Positions 1 to 7,889 are shown, numbered from the stretch's first letter. The stretch is 37,769 nucleotides of DNA from Prevotella sp. (GCA_017389705.1 JAFPEE010000127.1:1-37769), one strand, 5' to 3'. Made by a program: numbers and translations. The notes: generated by a model from the letters alone, not told the origin.

Positions 1-1
1 C

Positions 2-187
2 CGCTTCCGCCCCGAGGGCGTCTCTGAGGACGACATCACCTCGCGCTCCTTCAAGGACCAGTGCTCGCTGACCACCTACGGCGTGGAGGAGAAGTTCGAC
101 CTGACTCCCGAGGAGCAGGACCCCACGAAGAAGAAGTACGGTAAGAAGGTCACCCCTCTGCTGGACTGGATCGCGGAGAATGCGTAA
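2..187 (+). CDS. C-terminal fragment of a probable HU-like DNA-binding protein
   Basis: Only the last 61 codons are in the window; they end in TAA at 185-187, and the start lies outside. The visible part begins RFRPEG and closes with a charged tail ending LLDWIAENA. I do not recognise it firmly. A C-terminal RFxPEG strand followed by a tail is seen in some Bacteroidales HU/IHF-like proteins, and the next gene is a smalltalk gene, which commonly neighbours HU family genes. HU proteins would bind and bend DNA in the nucleoid. A winged-helix regulator of the HxlR type is an alternative, because the tail YGKKVTPLLDWI resembles the last helix of that family. A strong hairpin follows the stop codon. 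Confidence 0.4.
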   Translation, partial: RFRPEGVSEDDITSRSFKDQCSLTTYGVEEKFDLTPEEQDPTKKKYGKKVTPLLDWIAENA

Positions 188-200
188 GACTCTCCCCTAA

Positions 201-222
201 CCCCTCTCTGTTTAGAGAGGGG
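201..222 (+). terminator. Hairpin after the first gene
   Basis: A perfect 9-base-pair stem (CCCCTCTCT paired with AGAGAGGGG) has a four-base loop and begins 13 bases after the stop codon. Flanking CCCCT and AGGGG runs could lengthen it. No T run follows, so it may act as an RNA-stabilising end or a weak terminator rather than a full intrinsic terminator. Confidence 0.5.
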
Positions 223-244
223 AACAGGGGGCGGTCAGCTCAAA

Positions 245-272
245 CTTAGACCTTTGACCTTAGACCTTTGAC
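245..272. repeat. Four tandem heptamers (CTTWGAC) before the smalltalk start
   Basis: The 14-base unit CTTAGACCTTTGAC is present twice without a gap. This is equivalent to four heptamers alternating CTTAGAC and CTTTGAC. The array ends four bases before the smalltalk ATG. Comparable 7-base-period arrays occur at other gene starts in this window (25014-25048 before ftsE, 3984-4011 inside the sensor kinase). Confidence 0.85.
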
Positions 273-276
273 CATT

Positions 277-384
277 ATGAAAAAAGAGACTTGGAAAACG
301 ATTCTGCAGTTTATTGTCAGCATACTGACGGCTGCTATCACGGCACTGGGAACGACCTCGTGTATGGGCTACGGCCCCTTCTAA
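277..384 (+). CDS. Smalltalk protein (35-residue hydrophobic peptide)
   Basis: This small gene starts at ATG 277 and ends at TAA 382-384. The peptide has a polar start (MKKETWK), one hydrophobic segment of about 20 residues, and the end TTSCMGYGPF. This matches the smalltalk family of Bacteroidales, whose members are about 34 residues long with the same KKxTWK start and TSCMG end. The TTSC motif resembles a lipobox, so lipidation and export are possible. Its function is unknown; a single-pass membrane peptide or very small lipoprotein is the reasonable inference. It sits behind the possible HU-like gene and in front of an intrinsic terminator. A heptamer array occupies the place where a leader would be. 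Confidence 0.85.
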   Translation: MKKETWKTILQFIVSILTAAITALGTTSCMGYGPF

Positions 385-414
385 CCCCCTTAGACGGGGA
401 TCAGGATGACAGTA

Positions 415-447
415 AGGGACTTACCTCACGGCAAGTCCCTCTTTTTT
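415..447 (+). terminator. Intrinsic terminator of the smalltalk gene
   Basis: An 8-base-pair stem (AGGGACTT with AAGTCCCT) and 10-base loop are followed by CTTTTTT. It begins 30 bases after the smalltalk stop codon. The stem could also serve the convergent DUF2023 gene, although no T run is present on that side. Confidence 0.8.
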
Positions 448-515
448 ACTAAACTAAACAAATACTTTATGATTTATGATTTTTTCGATATATATATCAT
501 GAAGAAGAAGGGGGC

Positions 516-851
516 TCACTGCACCTGCTGGCAATGGCGGCACTTGCGTTCACAGTAGCGCTGGCACTGTGCGCAGAGGTCGTAGCCAAGCATGGCACCC
601 AGGATGAAGTCTTCCTCGGGGGTGAGCTCGTTGAGCGGACGGTTGACGATGAGACGGATGGCTTCGAGACACTCGCGACGACCAAAGTAGAGGTTGAGGG
701 TGTTCTTGCCTGCGGGCTGAAGAATGTAGGGGATGTTCTGATGTTGCAGGCGCTCGGTGGCATACTGCTCGTAACGCTTGTTCATGGTGAACAACACCAT
801 CTGGCGAACACCTTTCTTGTATTCGTAGATGTGATTCATCAGCACTTTCAT
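516..851 (-). CDS. DUF2023 family protein
   Basis: This is a cytoplasmic protein of 111 residues from the preferred start [14 protein letters not shown] at 851. That is where family members begin; an upstream in-frame ATG at 905 would add 18 arginine-rich residues unlike the family. The core carries the family hallmarks [13 protein letters not shown] and [16 protein letters not shown]. The C-terminus is cysteine-rich ([16 protein letters not shown], with CxxC, CxxxC and CxxC spacing), which could bind metal. DUF2023 genes typically lie beside flavodoxin in Bacteroidota, as here. A role in electron transfer or flavodoxin handling is inference; the biochemical function is unknown. Confidence 0.85.
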   Translation of the reverse strand: MKVLMNHIYEYKKGVRQMVLFTMNKRYEQYATERLQHQNIPYILQPAGKNTLNLYFGRRECLEAIRLIVNRPLNELTPEEDFILGAMLGYDLCAQCQRYCERKCRHCQQVQ

Positions 852-965
852 GTCTATCGGCATTCTCCGACCTGAAGATCGAAGTGTGGCACGCATTCCG
901 TCCATTTGCTTTTCTTTAATGATTTGTTACTAAAATTTTTTAGGGCTTAGCCCGGTACTATCGGT

Positions 966-1460
966 TTACAAGTTGGGTGAGATCTGTGCTACCCAGGCAT
1001 CGATGCGGGCATCGGTCTTGTCGTCCTCGTTGATGTCGTCGAGGGGCAGTCCGATGAACTTGCCATCGACAACGGCTGAGGAGTCGTCGAAGGTGTAGCC
1101 GTCGGTGGGTACAGCACCGATGAACTGCGCACCACTCTGCTTGATGCCGTCGTAGAGCTCGCCAATGCCACCGACGAAGGTGTCGCTGTAGGTTGAGCAG
1201 TCGCCACAGCCGAAGAGGGCAATGGTCTTGCCGGAGAGGTCGGCTCCCTTCAGCACGCTGAGTCCGTCGTACCAGTCGTCCTGCAACTCGCCTGCGCCCC
1301 AGGTAGAGGTACCGAGGATGAGGTTCTGGTTGGCAGCGACGACGTCGGCTGTCAGCTCCTGTACGTTGAGGGCCTCGCAGCCCAGCTTCTGTGCAATTTT
1401 CTCTGCGATGGTCTCGCAGGTTCCGGTTGAAGAACCGTAGATTACAATAGTCTTACTCAT
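966..1460 (-). CDS. fldA: Flavodoxin
   Basis: Long-chain flavodoxin of 164 residues, a small cytoplasmic FMN-binding electron carrier that can replace ferredoxin when iron is scarce. The phosphate-binding loop GSSTGTCE is at residues 9-16. The FMN-stacking loops are visible as TSTWGAGELQDDW near 51-63 and GCGDCSTYSDTF near 84-95. The C-terminus carries the expected acidic and aromatic segment. Length is normal for the FldA type. A canonical Bacteroidota promoter lies about 45 bases upstream. DUF2023 follows in the same direction and is likely cotranscribed. The reductase partners are not in the window. Confidence 0.95.
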   Translation of the reverse strand: MSKTIVIYGSSTGTCETIAEKIAQKLGCEALNVQELTADVVAANQNLILGTSTWGAGELQDDWYDGLSVLKGADLSGKTIALFGCGDCSTYSDTFVGGIGELYDGIKQSGAQFIGAVPTDGYTFDDSSAVVDGKFIGLPLDDINEDDKTDARIDAWVAQISPNL

Positions 1461-1503
1461 TTCTTATTTTGTCTGTTTATGTGGTTAAAATGTTTTGACG
1501 ATG

Positions 1504-1534
1504 CAAAGGTAAGGAGAAATGAGCAAAGCCACAA
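1504..1534 (-). promoter_or_regulatory. Promoter of fldA
   Basis: On the minus strand, the -7 box TACCTTTG (1504-1511) is preceded at 20 bases by TTG (1532-1534), matching the Bacteroidota consensus. The predicted leader before the ATG at 1460 is about 40 bases. Confidence 0.8.
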
Positions 1535-1551
1535 TACCTAAAAATGGGGGT

Positions 1552-2154
1552 TTAAGGAAGGACAAACAGAACGGAGTAATAGAATTGTGTTAACAAAACG
1601 TAGAACAGCAGGAGGGGTGCTGCCAGGCGAATACCTTGTAATAATGATTCATAGACGCTGGCCAGCGTTGGGAAGGTGCCTGCAATGACGCCATAGAGGC
1701 TGGCGAAGACCATGAGGCCGAAGGCGATGACGGGTACGAGGCTGGCTGAGAATGGCGAGGGCCAGAGGGTTCCTACCGCTGAGAGCAGTACGGCATGAGG
1801 GGTGACGGTGAGCAGCAGCACAGCGCCGACATAGACCACGAGGAAGGCCAGCGAGAGCCAGAGGGCTCGTACCTCGCGATAGCCGGGGCGCCGTCGGCCG
1901 GAGCCTGTCAGGCGCAGCAGTCTGCTACTGCGCAGGGTTCCAACGGCCATAGAGAGCAGCAGTATCCATACCAGCAGGGGCGACGCCAGCATGGCGGCAT
2001 AGCGTCCCAGGAACCAGCGGAGGCCCTCGCCTGAGAGCAGCGAGTGGACACCACTGGAGGGGAAGGCTGCGCTATAGAGCCACGAGCCGAGCATGAGCAA
2101 CAGCTGGGCCACAGCCAACGCAAGGGCCATATATGGTAGTATGCGTCGCATCAC
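1552..2154 (-). CDS. AbgT-like integral membrane protein, short
   Basis: This 200-residue membrane protein has about five hydrophobic segments. Residues 36-80 (VHSLLSGEGLRWFL, then a helix ending LRSSRL) resemble the conserved N-terminal region of AbgT transporters, where a similar S-x-EGLRW loop precedes the helix that ends in SGL. AbgT proteins export p-aminobenzoyl-glutamate or sulfonamides and have about 500 residues, so this is either a short paralogue or only distantly related. Its start overlaps the stop of the response regulator by four bases (ATGA), which indicates translational coupling. It is the last gene of the kdgK operon. Substrate and activity cannot be assigned. Confidence 0.6.
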   Translation of the reverse strand: MMRRILPYMALALAVAQLLLMLGSWLYSAAFPSSGVHSLLSGEGLRWFLGRYAAMLASPLLVWILLLSMAVGTLRSSRLLRLTGSGRRRPGYREVRALWLSLAFLVVYVGAVLLLTVTPHAVLLSAVGTLWPSPFSASLVPVIAFGLMVFASLYGVIAGTFPTLASVYESLLQGIRLAAPLLLFYVLLTQFYYSVLFVLP

Positions 2155-2867
2155 TCAGGGTCGGGCATAAGGCTATCGACATCGAGAACGCGCAGTTCGA
2201 GGGCTCGTACCACGAGACGGGTGGCATTGACGCTCTCGCCACCGGGGAAGAGCTTCTTGGCCAGCTCGTTCTGGCGCTTCTCCAGGCTCTTCACACCAAA
2301 GGGCATGCCGCGCAGGCCGGTAATCTGCTCCTTGGTATAGCCCAGGGCCAGGTGGCGCAGGAAACGCTCGTCGTACTCGTCAATCTCGTAGTCGATGAGG
2401 GCCTCCTGGCGTGCCAGCTGTGAGGAGACGGCCTGCTTGAAACGCTCAACAATCTTCTTCAGGATGGGCTCGTTGAACACCAGCTGCTTGCCTTCCATAA
2501 CTGCCATAACGTCGCGGCGGGTCAGCAGCTCGCCACTCTTCAGGATGATGCCGTCGGCACCAGCGTCGAGCACGTCGACCCATAGCTTCTCGTTAAGTAT
2601 CTCACCCGTGAAGATGAGTATCTTGACCTGCGGATACATCTCCTTGGTCTGACGGCACAGCTCCACACCCACGGTGGTAGAGCCACCCAGTCCGAGGTCG
2701 AGCAGTACGAGGTCGGGCTGCTGCTGTTTGATGAGTCGCCAATAGGAGGGCTCGTCGGGGGCTGTGCCTATGACTTCCGCTTCGGGAATCTCGTTGCGCA
2801 CAATGCCTTCCGTGCCTTTCAGCTCGAGGGGCACGTCCTCTACGATAATCAGTTTAAACTTGTCCAT
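2151..2867 (-). CDS. DNA-binding response regulator
   Basis: The protein has 238 residues. The receiver domain (about 1-125) has the acidic pair E10-D11, the phospho-acceptor D57 in LLLDLGLG, T87 in LIFTGE and K110 in IILKSGE, so the phosphorylation site is intact. The C-terminal part (about 165-230) looks like a LuxR/GerE-type helix-turn-helix (FLRHLALGYTKEQI, then VKSLEKRQNELAKKLF), although it is divergent. It lies 25 bases behind the large sensor kinase, its likely partner, and overlaps the next gene by four bases. It probably acts as a transcription factor; targets are unknown, but its own operon is a natural candidate. Confidence 0.9.
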   Translation of the reverse strand: MDKFKLIIVEDVPLELKGTEGIVRNEIPEAEVIGTAPDEPSYWRLIKQQQPDLVLLDLGLGGSTTVGVELCRQTKEMYPQVKILIFTGEILNEKLWVDVLDAGADGIILKSGELLTRRDVMAVMEGKQLVFNEPILKKIVERFKQAVSSQLARQEALIDYEIDEYDERFLRHLALGYTKEQITGLRGMPFGVKSLEKRQNELAKKLFPGGESVNATRLVVRALELRVLDVDSLMPDPE

Positions 2868-2892
2868 ATTCTTCTATGTTGCTATTTCGGTT

Positions 2893-5800
2893 TCACTTAT
2901 TTGATGCCGCAGCGAGGATGACCTGCGCGGTATTGCCGTTGACGCTGATGCCACAGCCGCGGCGATGGGTGGCCTCACCGTGGTCTCGCACAATCTGACG
3001 GCAGAGCAGCGAGGTGAGTGGCGAGGGAGCGGCAGCCAGCGCGATGTCGTAGAACACATACTTGTCGTCCTTGGGCTGGGCGGTGACATTGCCCTTGAGC
3101 AGTTCGAACAGGTAGTGCAGCAGGTTCTCGTCGCCCAGCACCTTCTGTCCGTAGAGCTCGACGGTACGGATGTGCAGATGGACCCGCTCCACCTGGTCGG
3201 TGGCCTGTTTGATGAGGATGCCGTAGAGGTCGCGATAGTAGGCTGTGACCTCTGCCAGCGACTCGGTGTCGCCAGCGTCGACCAGCAGACGGATGCGCGA
3301 GGGGTAATACATGGTCTCGTGCTTCAGCGTTGACAGGCAGTTGTCTAACACGGCATTGGCCACATGCAGGTTGGAGTCCTCAAGCTCGGCACGGCGCAGC
3401 TCGTCCTCTGCCATCTCAATGCTGGAGAGCTTCATGCGCTCACGGTGGTAGCGCTCATAGAGCCGGTGACGATAGTAAAGCATGTAGTAGGCAGGCACTA
3501 TCATGACCAGCAGCACCAGCAGCAGGATGACGGCAATGCGCTTGTTGCCCTGTGAATCCTGCATGGTACGACAGTAGTCGGCCAGCGTGCTGTCGGCACT
3601 CATCTCCTTGAAGAGCTGGGTATACACCTTATTATTATAGGTATAGAGCGACCACTGGTGCAGCGCCAAGGCTGCAACGGCACTCTCGTTGCGGATGTCG
3701 AGGACGACCTGGTAGTTGACGTCAACACCGTCGTGCAGCCACTCTATCTCAGCAGGAGTGACGGAGGTGTCGTCCATGCGGAGCATGAGCCGCCGTCCCT
3801 GGGGATGCTGCGACAGATACTGCTCATTGAGGTACTTGCGGCAAGAGTCGGCAAACTGCAGCGTGCGCTCGTAGGTACCGTTGATGTTGGAGAAGTAGGC
3901 CGAGTCGGCATAGATATGAGCCTGGGTAATGGCAAAGGGTGCTTTCGTTGTCTGCTGTTGGCTCTTGGCCGTCATCGGCTGACTAGCCAATAGCCAATAG
4001 CCAATAGCCAACAGCCTTACGATGCCTTTTGGCAGACGGAAGGAGAAGCGCGATCCCCTACCCTCCTCGCTCTCTGCCACCAGCTGACAGACGCTGAATA
4101 TCTGGCTTATCTTACGATATTTCTCGATGATGCCCTTGCAGTTCATGAGTCCAAAGCCGTGACCCTGTTGTACCTTATGGTTGAAAACGTTAGCGAGCTG
4201 CTGCTCGTTCATGCCGCAACCGGTATCGCTGACGGAAATCTCGATGCTGTCGGCCTGTTCCTTGGCGGCTATGCTGACGCGTCCGTTCTCGGGAGTGAAC
4301 TTGCGGGCATTGTCGGCCAACGTATTCAGCATGAAAAGTGTCAGCACCCGGTCGGCCTTGACGACTAAGTCTGTAGGCTCTACCTCGAGCGTTAGTCCCT
4401 TCATGGCAAAGCTGCGCTGACTGCGCGACACGATGTCGAACAGCTGCTGAAGCGGAAAGCTCTCGATGTGCAGGTTGAGCTCACCCTGACGCAACTGTAT
4501 CCACTGTGTGAGCAGGCTGTTCTGCTCGTTGATGTTGTCGGTCAGCTCGCGGATATAGTCCAGACGCTCTGATTGCTCTGAGGGTGTCGTCTGCTCAGAG
4601 ATTTTCTTCACTTCATGCAGGATGCGGTCTATGAGGGGCAGAATGCTCATAGCCAGCGATATCTTGGCACGCTGCTCCAGATGGAGGCGTTCGTTCTTGG
4701 CGACACGCAGGCGGGCCTCAAGCACTTCCTCGTTCTTCTCTTCCAGCAGGTCGTCAAGCTGGTGGTTCTCCTGCCGTTTCCTGTTCTGGCGGTTGAAGAG
4801 CCACAGCAGGAACACCAGCAGCACGATGGTACCCAAGACGGCCAGAATCATCCAGTTAAGCTGTTGGACGGCAACGTCCAGATTGGCAGCACGGGCCTCA
4901 AGCTCCCGGTCCTGACGGGTCTGCTCCTGAAGGTCGATATAGATATTGCGATTGTAGTCGCTATTGGGTTTGTCGTTGATGGCAGAATAGGCCACGCTAA
5001 GCTGCTCGCGGATGCTGGCCACGAGGTCTGGGGCCTGATGGATAAGGGTATCGGAAAGGGCTGCCTCAAGGTGGCCGAGGGCCTCTGGATAGGCATCCAG
5101 CACAAGATAGCATGAGGCTAGCGTACGATGGGCACCGGCTATCTGGTAGATGTCGCCATAGGCGGTAAAGAGCTCCAGAGCCTCTTCAGCCAGCTGGATG
5201 TCGTTCTCGTGCTCGGCAAGCGCTTCCTTGGCCTGGGCCTCAAAGTACGGAAAGCGGAAACGTGAGGCTATGGTGAGGCAGCGCTCCAGGTGGTCGACCT
5301 CCTGATGGTGGATTTCCTCTGGCGTTCCTTTGGTGATGATGCCTCCTGCACCAATGTTGTAGAGGTAGTTCAGGTATTGGGCCGTATCGCGATGTATCTC
5401 GTCAACGTTAATATCGAAGAGGGCCTCGACGGACTGCTGCTCCAGGCCTACGTAATAATAATAGGTGGAGTTGACGATGGCAAACTCCGTCTCAGCATAG
5501 AGCAGACGGCGCAGCTGACGCCCGGAGAGTGTCTCACGCTCCTCGTCGATGCGCTTCATGCAGGTGATGGCCCGTTCGCGGTAGTCATAGAACTCCTTGT
5601 TGCGAGAACGACGCTGACAGAGGCGCATCTGCTGTACGTAGCAGACGAGGAGTTCTATCTGGTTGTCTGTCAGCGACGATGCCTCCGTCAGTCGGCGTTC
5701 AGCCTCAGCGTAGTTCATGCGGATGATGCTGACGAAAGCCAAGTTGTTGAGTGCCTCAGCACGACCGTCCGTATAGGACTCAGATAGCGCCAAGGCTTTT

Positions 5801-5928
5801 CGGGCAAAGACTTCAGTAGAGTCTATGTCGCGATAGTGATAGGCATAAGAACTTGAATTAAGCTTGTCTACCGCTGCCTGATCGGACGGTGAACAAGCCT
5901 GTAAAAGGAAAAGACCCAGCACGGACAT
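2893..5928 (-). CDS. Giant sensor histidine kinase (DUF5112, HATPase, DUF5113)
   Basis: This protein has 1011 residues from ATG 5928. That start lies 31 bases after the eda stop and yields a lipoprotein-like start, MSVLGLFLLQAC; an ATG at 6015 would overlap eda by 56 bases. In order there is a lipid-type signal, a TPR-like helical region (about 20-340, probably periplasmic), TM helix 356-378, a kinase core with candidate H438 (ILHEVKKI), N box near 535, DTGCGM near 567 and GHGFGL near 590. A second hydrophobic segment follows at 637-655, then another extracytoplasmic stretch, a TM helix at 797-817, and a second histidine-box-like LKHETMYYP with H870 in DUF5113. The second ATPase is degenerate. 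The second hydrophobic segment is encoded by a heptamer repeat. The response regulator behind it is the likely partner. The ligand is unknown. Confidence 0.85.
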   Translation of the reverse strand: MSVLGLFLLQACSPSDQAAVDKLNSSSYAYHYRDIDSTEVFARKALALSESYTDGRAEALNNLAFVSIIRMNYAEAERRLTEASSLTDNQIELLVCYVQQMRLCQRRSRNKEFYDYRERAITCMKRIDEERETLSGRQLRRLLYAETEFAIVNSTYYYYVGLEQQSVEALFDINVDEIHRDTAQYLNYLYNIGAGGIITKGTPEEIHHQEVDHLERCLTIASRFRFPYFEAQAKEALAEHENDIQLAEEALELFTAYGDIYQIAGAHRTLASCYLVLDAYPEALGHLEAALSDTLIHQAPDLVASIREQLSVAYSAINDKPNSDYNRNIYIDLQEQTRQDRELEARAANLDVAVQQLNWMILAVLGTIVLLVFLLWLFNRQNRKRQENHQLDDLLEEKNEEVLEARLRVAKNERLHLEQRAKISLAMSILPLIDRILHEVKKISEQTTPSEQSERLDYIRELTDNINEQNSLLTQWIQLRQGELNLHIESFPLQQLFDIVSRSQRSFAMKGLTLEVEPTDLVVKADRVLTLFMLNTLADNARKFTPENGRVSIAAKEQADSIEISVSDTGCGMNEQQLANVFNHKVQQGHGFGLMNCKGIIEKYRKISQIFSVCQLVAESEEGRGSRFSFRLPKGIVRLLAIGYWLLASQPMTAKSQQQTTKAPFAITQAHIYADSAYFSNINGTYERTLQFADSCRKYLNEQYLSQHPQGRRLMLRMDDTSVTPAEIEWLHDGVDVNYQVVLDIRNESAVAALALHQWSLYTYNNKVYTQLFKEMSADSTLADYCRTMQDSQGNKRIAVILLLVLLVMIVPAYYMLYYRHRLYERYHRERMKLSSIEMAEDELRRAELEDSNLHVANAVLDNCLSTLKHETMYYPSRIRLLVDAGDTESLAEVTAYYRDLYGILIKQATDQVERVHLHIRTVELYGQKVLGDENLLHYLFELLKGNVTAQPKDDKYVFYDIALAAAPSPLTSLLCRQIVRDHGEATHRRGCGISVNGNTAQVILAAASNK
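3984..4011. repeat. Four perfect TAGCCAA heptamers inside the sensor-kinase gene
   Basis: TAGCCAA occurs four times in a row (TTGGCTA on the coding strand). It encodes most of the hydrophobic stretch LLAIGYWLLAS between the HATPase domain and the C-terminal half. The unit length of seven is not a multiple of three, so gaining or losing one copy would shift the frame. Confidence 0.9.
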
Positions 5929-5959
5929 TAGCCATGCTGAGCCTTTAATAGTATTGGAC

Positions 5960-6628
5960 TTAAGCGCGAGCCTTAGCACAGTAACCGAGTGCCTCCTTGC
6001 ACTTGTCGGTAACATACTGCCAGTCGCCAGCCTTTACTTTGTCGCTGGGGAAGAGCTTCGAGCCCATACCCACGCAGAATACACCAGCCTTGAACCACTT
6101 GGTGAGGTTCTCCTCCTCGGGAGCTACGCCACCAGTTACCATGATCTTCGACCAAGGCATGGGAGCCATCAGACCCTTGATGAGGTTCGGACCTACTACG
6201 TCGCCAGGGAATACCTTGGTGAAGTCGCAGCCAACCTCCTGTGCCTTACCAATCTCAGAAGGTGTGAGGCAGCCTGGGCAGTAGGTCACGCAACGACGGT
6301 TACAAACAATAGCGATGTCGGGGTTAAACAGCGGACCAACAACGAAGTTGGCACCCAGCTGAATGTACAGCGATGCAGTAGGAGCATCAACAACACTACC
6401 GATACCCAGAGCCAGCTCAGGGCACTCCTTGTTAACCCACTTTGACAGCTCGCCGAACACCTCGTGAGCGAAGTCGCCGCGATTGGTGAACTCGAAAGCA
6501 CGAACACCACCCTCGTAGCAAGCCTTAATAACGTTCTTACAAACTTCCACGTCCTTGTTGTAGAACACAGGAACCATAGGTGCCTCGGCAATCTTTGCCA
6601 TCACCTGAAACTTATCAAACTTTGCCAT
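5960..6628 (-). CDS. eda: KDPG/KHG aldolase
   Basis: Bifunctional 4-hydroxy-2-oxoglutarate / 2-keto-3-deoxy-6-phosphogluconate aldolase, 222 residues. It splits KDPG into pyruvate and glyceraldehyde 3-phosphate. Catalytic residues are visible: E46 and R50 in FEFTNRG and the Schiff-base lysine K138 in [10 protein letters not shown]. The phosphate-binding end [12 protein letters not shown] is present. The usual PGVxTPTE motif reads CPGCLTPSE, a variant seen in Bacteroidota. The gene starts two bases after the DUF4177 stop, and kdgK, which makes its substrate, lies upstream. The pair handles KDG derived from uronates. Confidence 0.95.
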   Translation of the reverse strand: MAKFDKFQVMAKIAEAPMVPVFYNKDVEVCKNVIKACYEGGVRAFEFTNRGDFAHEVFGELSKWVNKECPELALGIGSVVDAPTASLYIQLGANFVVGPLFNPDIAIVCNRRCVTYCPGCLTPSEIGKAQEVGCDFTKVFPGDVVGPNLIKGLMAPMPWSKIMVTGGVAPEEENLTKWFKAGVFCVGMGSKLFPSDKVKAGDWQYVTDKCKEALGYCAKARA

Positions 6629-6630
6629 AA

Positions 6631-6768
6631 TTATTCTTTATATTCACGTTTGAAAATAAAGGTACCACATTCAGCTGAAACTAACTCCCAACCTTCAAAA
6701 CCTAACTGGTTTAATTTCTTCTCGACACCGACTAGGCGGGTTACTACTTTATATTCAAACTGTTTCAT
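6631..6768 (-). CDS. DUF4177 family small protein (45 residues)
   Basis: A short complete gene between kdgK and eda: ATG at 6768, TAA at 6631-6633. The product begins MKQFEYKVV and contains [14 protein letters not shown], the hallmark of DUF4177 proteins (a Y-K-V-V strand, then LN-x-LG-x-EGWELV). Length is normal for this family of tiny single-domain proteins. It has no signal peptide or membrane segment. The start lies 23 bases after the kdgK stop, and the stop is only two bases before the eda start, so all three are surely cotranscribed and possibly translationally coupled. Function is unknown; its placement between two consecutive pathway enzymes is notable. Confidence 0.85.
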   Translation of the reverse strand: MKQFEYKVVTRLVGVEKKLNQLGFEGWELVSAECGTFIFKREYKE

Positions 6769-6791
6769 AATTATTAATGTTTATTGTTCGA

Positions 6792-7814
6792 TTATCTCTG
6801 TACGCGGCCGCTTGCGTTACCACCGGCAAGAGACTCTACCTCGTCTACACCTACCAGGTTGAAGTCACCATTGATAGTGTGCTTCAGAGCAGAAGCAGCA
6901 ACAGCGAACTCGAGGGCCTCGCCCTGTGTCGGCTTGGTCAGCAGACCATGAATCAGACCGCCAGAGAAAGAGTCACCACCACCTACGCGGTCAATGATAG
7001 GATTGATCTCGTAGCGCTTTGACTGATAGAACTCCTTACCGTCATAAATCAGGGCCTTCCAGCCGTTGAAGGTAGCGCTGTAGCTCTCACGCAGGGTAGA
7101 AACCACATACTTGAAGCCGAACTCAGCCTTCATCTGCTTGAAGATTCCCTCGTAGCCGGCAGCATCGGTCTTACCACCCTCAACGTCAGCATCGGGCTTG
7201 AAGCCGAGGCAGAGCTCTGCATCTTCCTCATTACCGATACATACGTCAACATACTGCATCAGAGGACGCATGATAGAGATGGCCTTCTCAGAGGTCCACA
7301 GCTTCTTGCGGAAGTTCAGGTCGACAGAAACGGTTACACCGTGACGCTTAGCAGCCTCACAAGCCAGCTTGGTCAGCTCGGCAGCCTTGTCAGAGATAGC
7401 GGGAGTGATGCCAGACCAGTGGAACCAGGCAGCGCCTTCCATGATAGCGTCGAAGTCGAAATCCTGAGGATCAGCCTCGGCGATAGAAGAGTGAGCGCGG
7501 TCGTAGATCACCTTTGAAGGACGCATAGAAGCACCTGTCTCTGCGTAGTACAGGCCTACGCGGTCACCACCACGGGCAATGAACTGGGTGTTCACACCAT
7601 AGCGACGCAGTGCATTAACGGCAATCTGACCAATCTCGTGCTTGGGCAGCTTTGATACGAAGTAAGCCTCGTGACCATAGTTAGCCACGCTGACGGCTAC
7701 GTTTGCCTCACCACCACCGGGGATGATGCGGAATGATTCACTCTGGATGAAACGGTCGTTGCCATTGGGCGACAGGCGGAGCATAATCTCGCCTAAAGTT
7801 ACAATTTTAGCCAT
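6792..7814 (-). CDS. kdgK: 2-keto-3-deoxygluconate kinase (PfkB family)
   Basis: Sugar kinase of 340 residues from ATG 7814 (MAKIVTLGEIMLRLSP). The frame is open further upstream, but that region contains the promoter. It phosphorylates KDG to KDPG with ATP. PfkB features: the N-terminal GEIMLRLSP and GGGEANVAVSVANYG substrate motifs, and the C-terminal DRVGGGDSFSGG motif with the catalytic aspartate and anion hole. It heads the operon with DUF4177 and eda, giving the last two steps of uronate breakdown through the lower Entner-Doudoroff route. The sensor and regulator genes downstream suggest coupling to a signal. Confidence 0.93.
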   Translation of the reverse strand: MAKIVTLGEIMLRLSPNGNDRFIQSESFRIIPGGGEANVAVSVANYGHEAYFVSKLPKHEIGQIAVNALRRYGVNTQFIARGGDRVGLYYAETGASMRPSKVIYDRAHSSIAEADPQDFDFDAIMEGAAWFHWSGITPAISDKAAELTKLACEAAKRHGVTVSVDLNFRKKLWTSEKAISIMRPLMQYVDVCIGNEEDAELCLGFKPDADVEGGKTDAAGYEGIFKQMKAEFGFKYVVSTLRESYSATFNGWKALIYDGKEFYQSKRYEINPIIDRVGGGDSFSGGLIHGLLTKPTQGEALEFAVAASALKHTINGDFNLVGVDEVESLAGGNASGRVQR

Positions 7815-7858
7815 TTGTTTTAGTATTACGTTTAATAGATAATTTGAAATTTCGAGCA

Positions 7859-7889
7859 CAAAGATAGCACAAATTTTCCGAACTGCAAA
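7859..7889 (-). promoter_or_regulatory. Promoter of the kdgK operon
   Basis: On the minus strand, -33 TTTG (7886-7889), a 19-base spacer and -7 TATCTTTG (7859-7866) match the Bacteroidota consensus exactly. The predicted leader is about 40 bases. It is divergent from the relA promoter, with 57 bases between the two -33 boxes. Confidence 0.88.

Noticed and set aside
943-958. Hairpin GGGC-TAA-GCCC between fldA and DUF2023 as a terminator
   Set aside because: The stem is only four base pairs and the following tract is mixed A and T, so it is more likely chance.
4615-5787. Several plus-strand open frames inside the sensor kinase
   Set aside because: They lie opposite strong kinase/TPR coding sequence and show no recognisable protein features.
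5929-6015. Upstream start of the sensor kinase at ATG 6015
   Set aside because: It would overlap eda by 56 bases and put 29 extra residues before the lipoprotein-like signal; not fully excluded, because the start at 5928 lacks positive charges.
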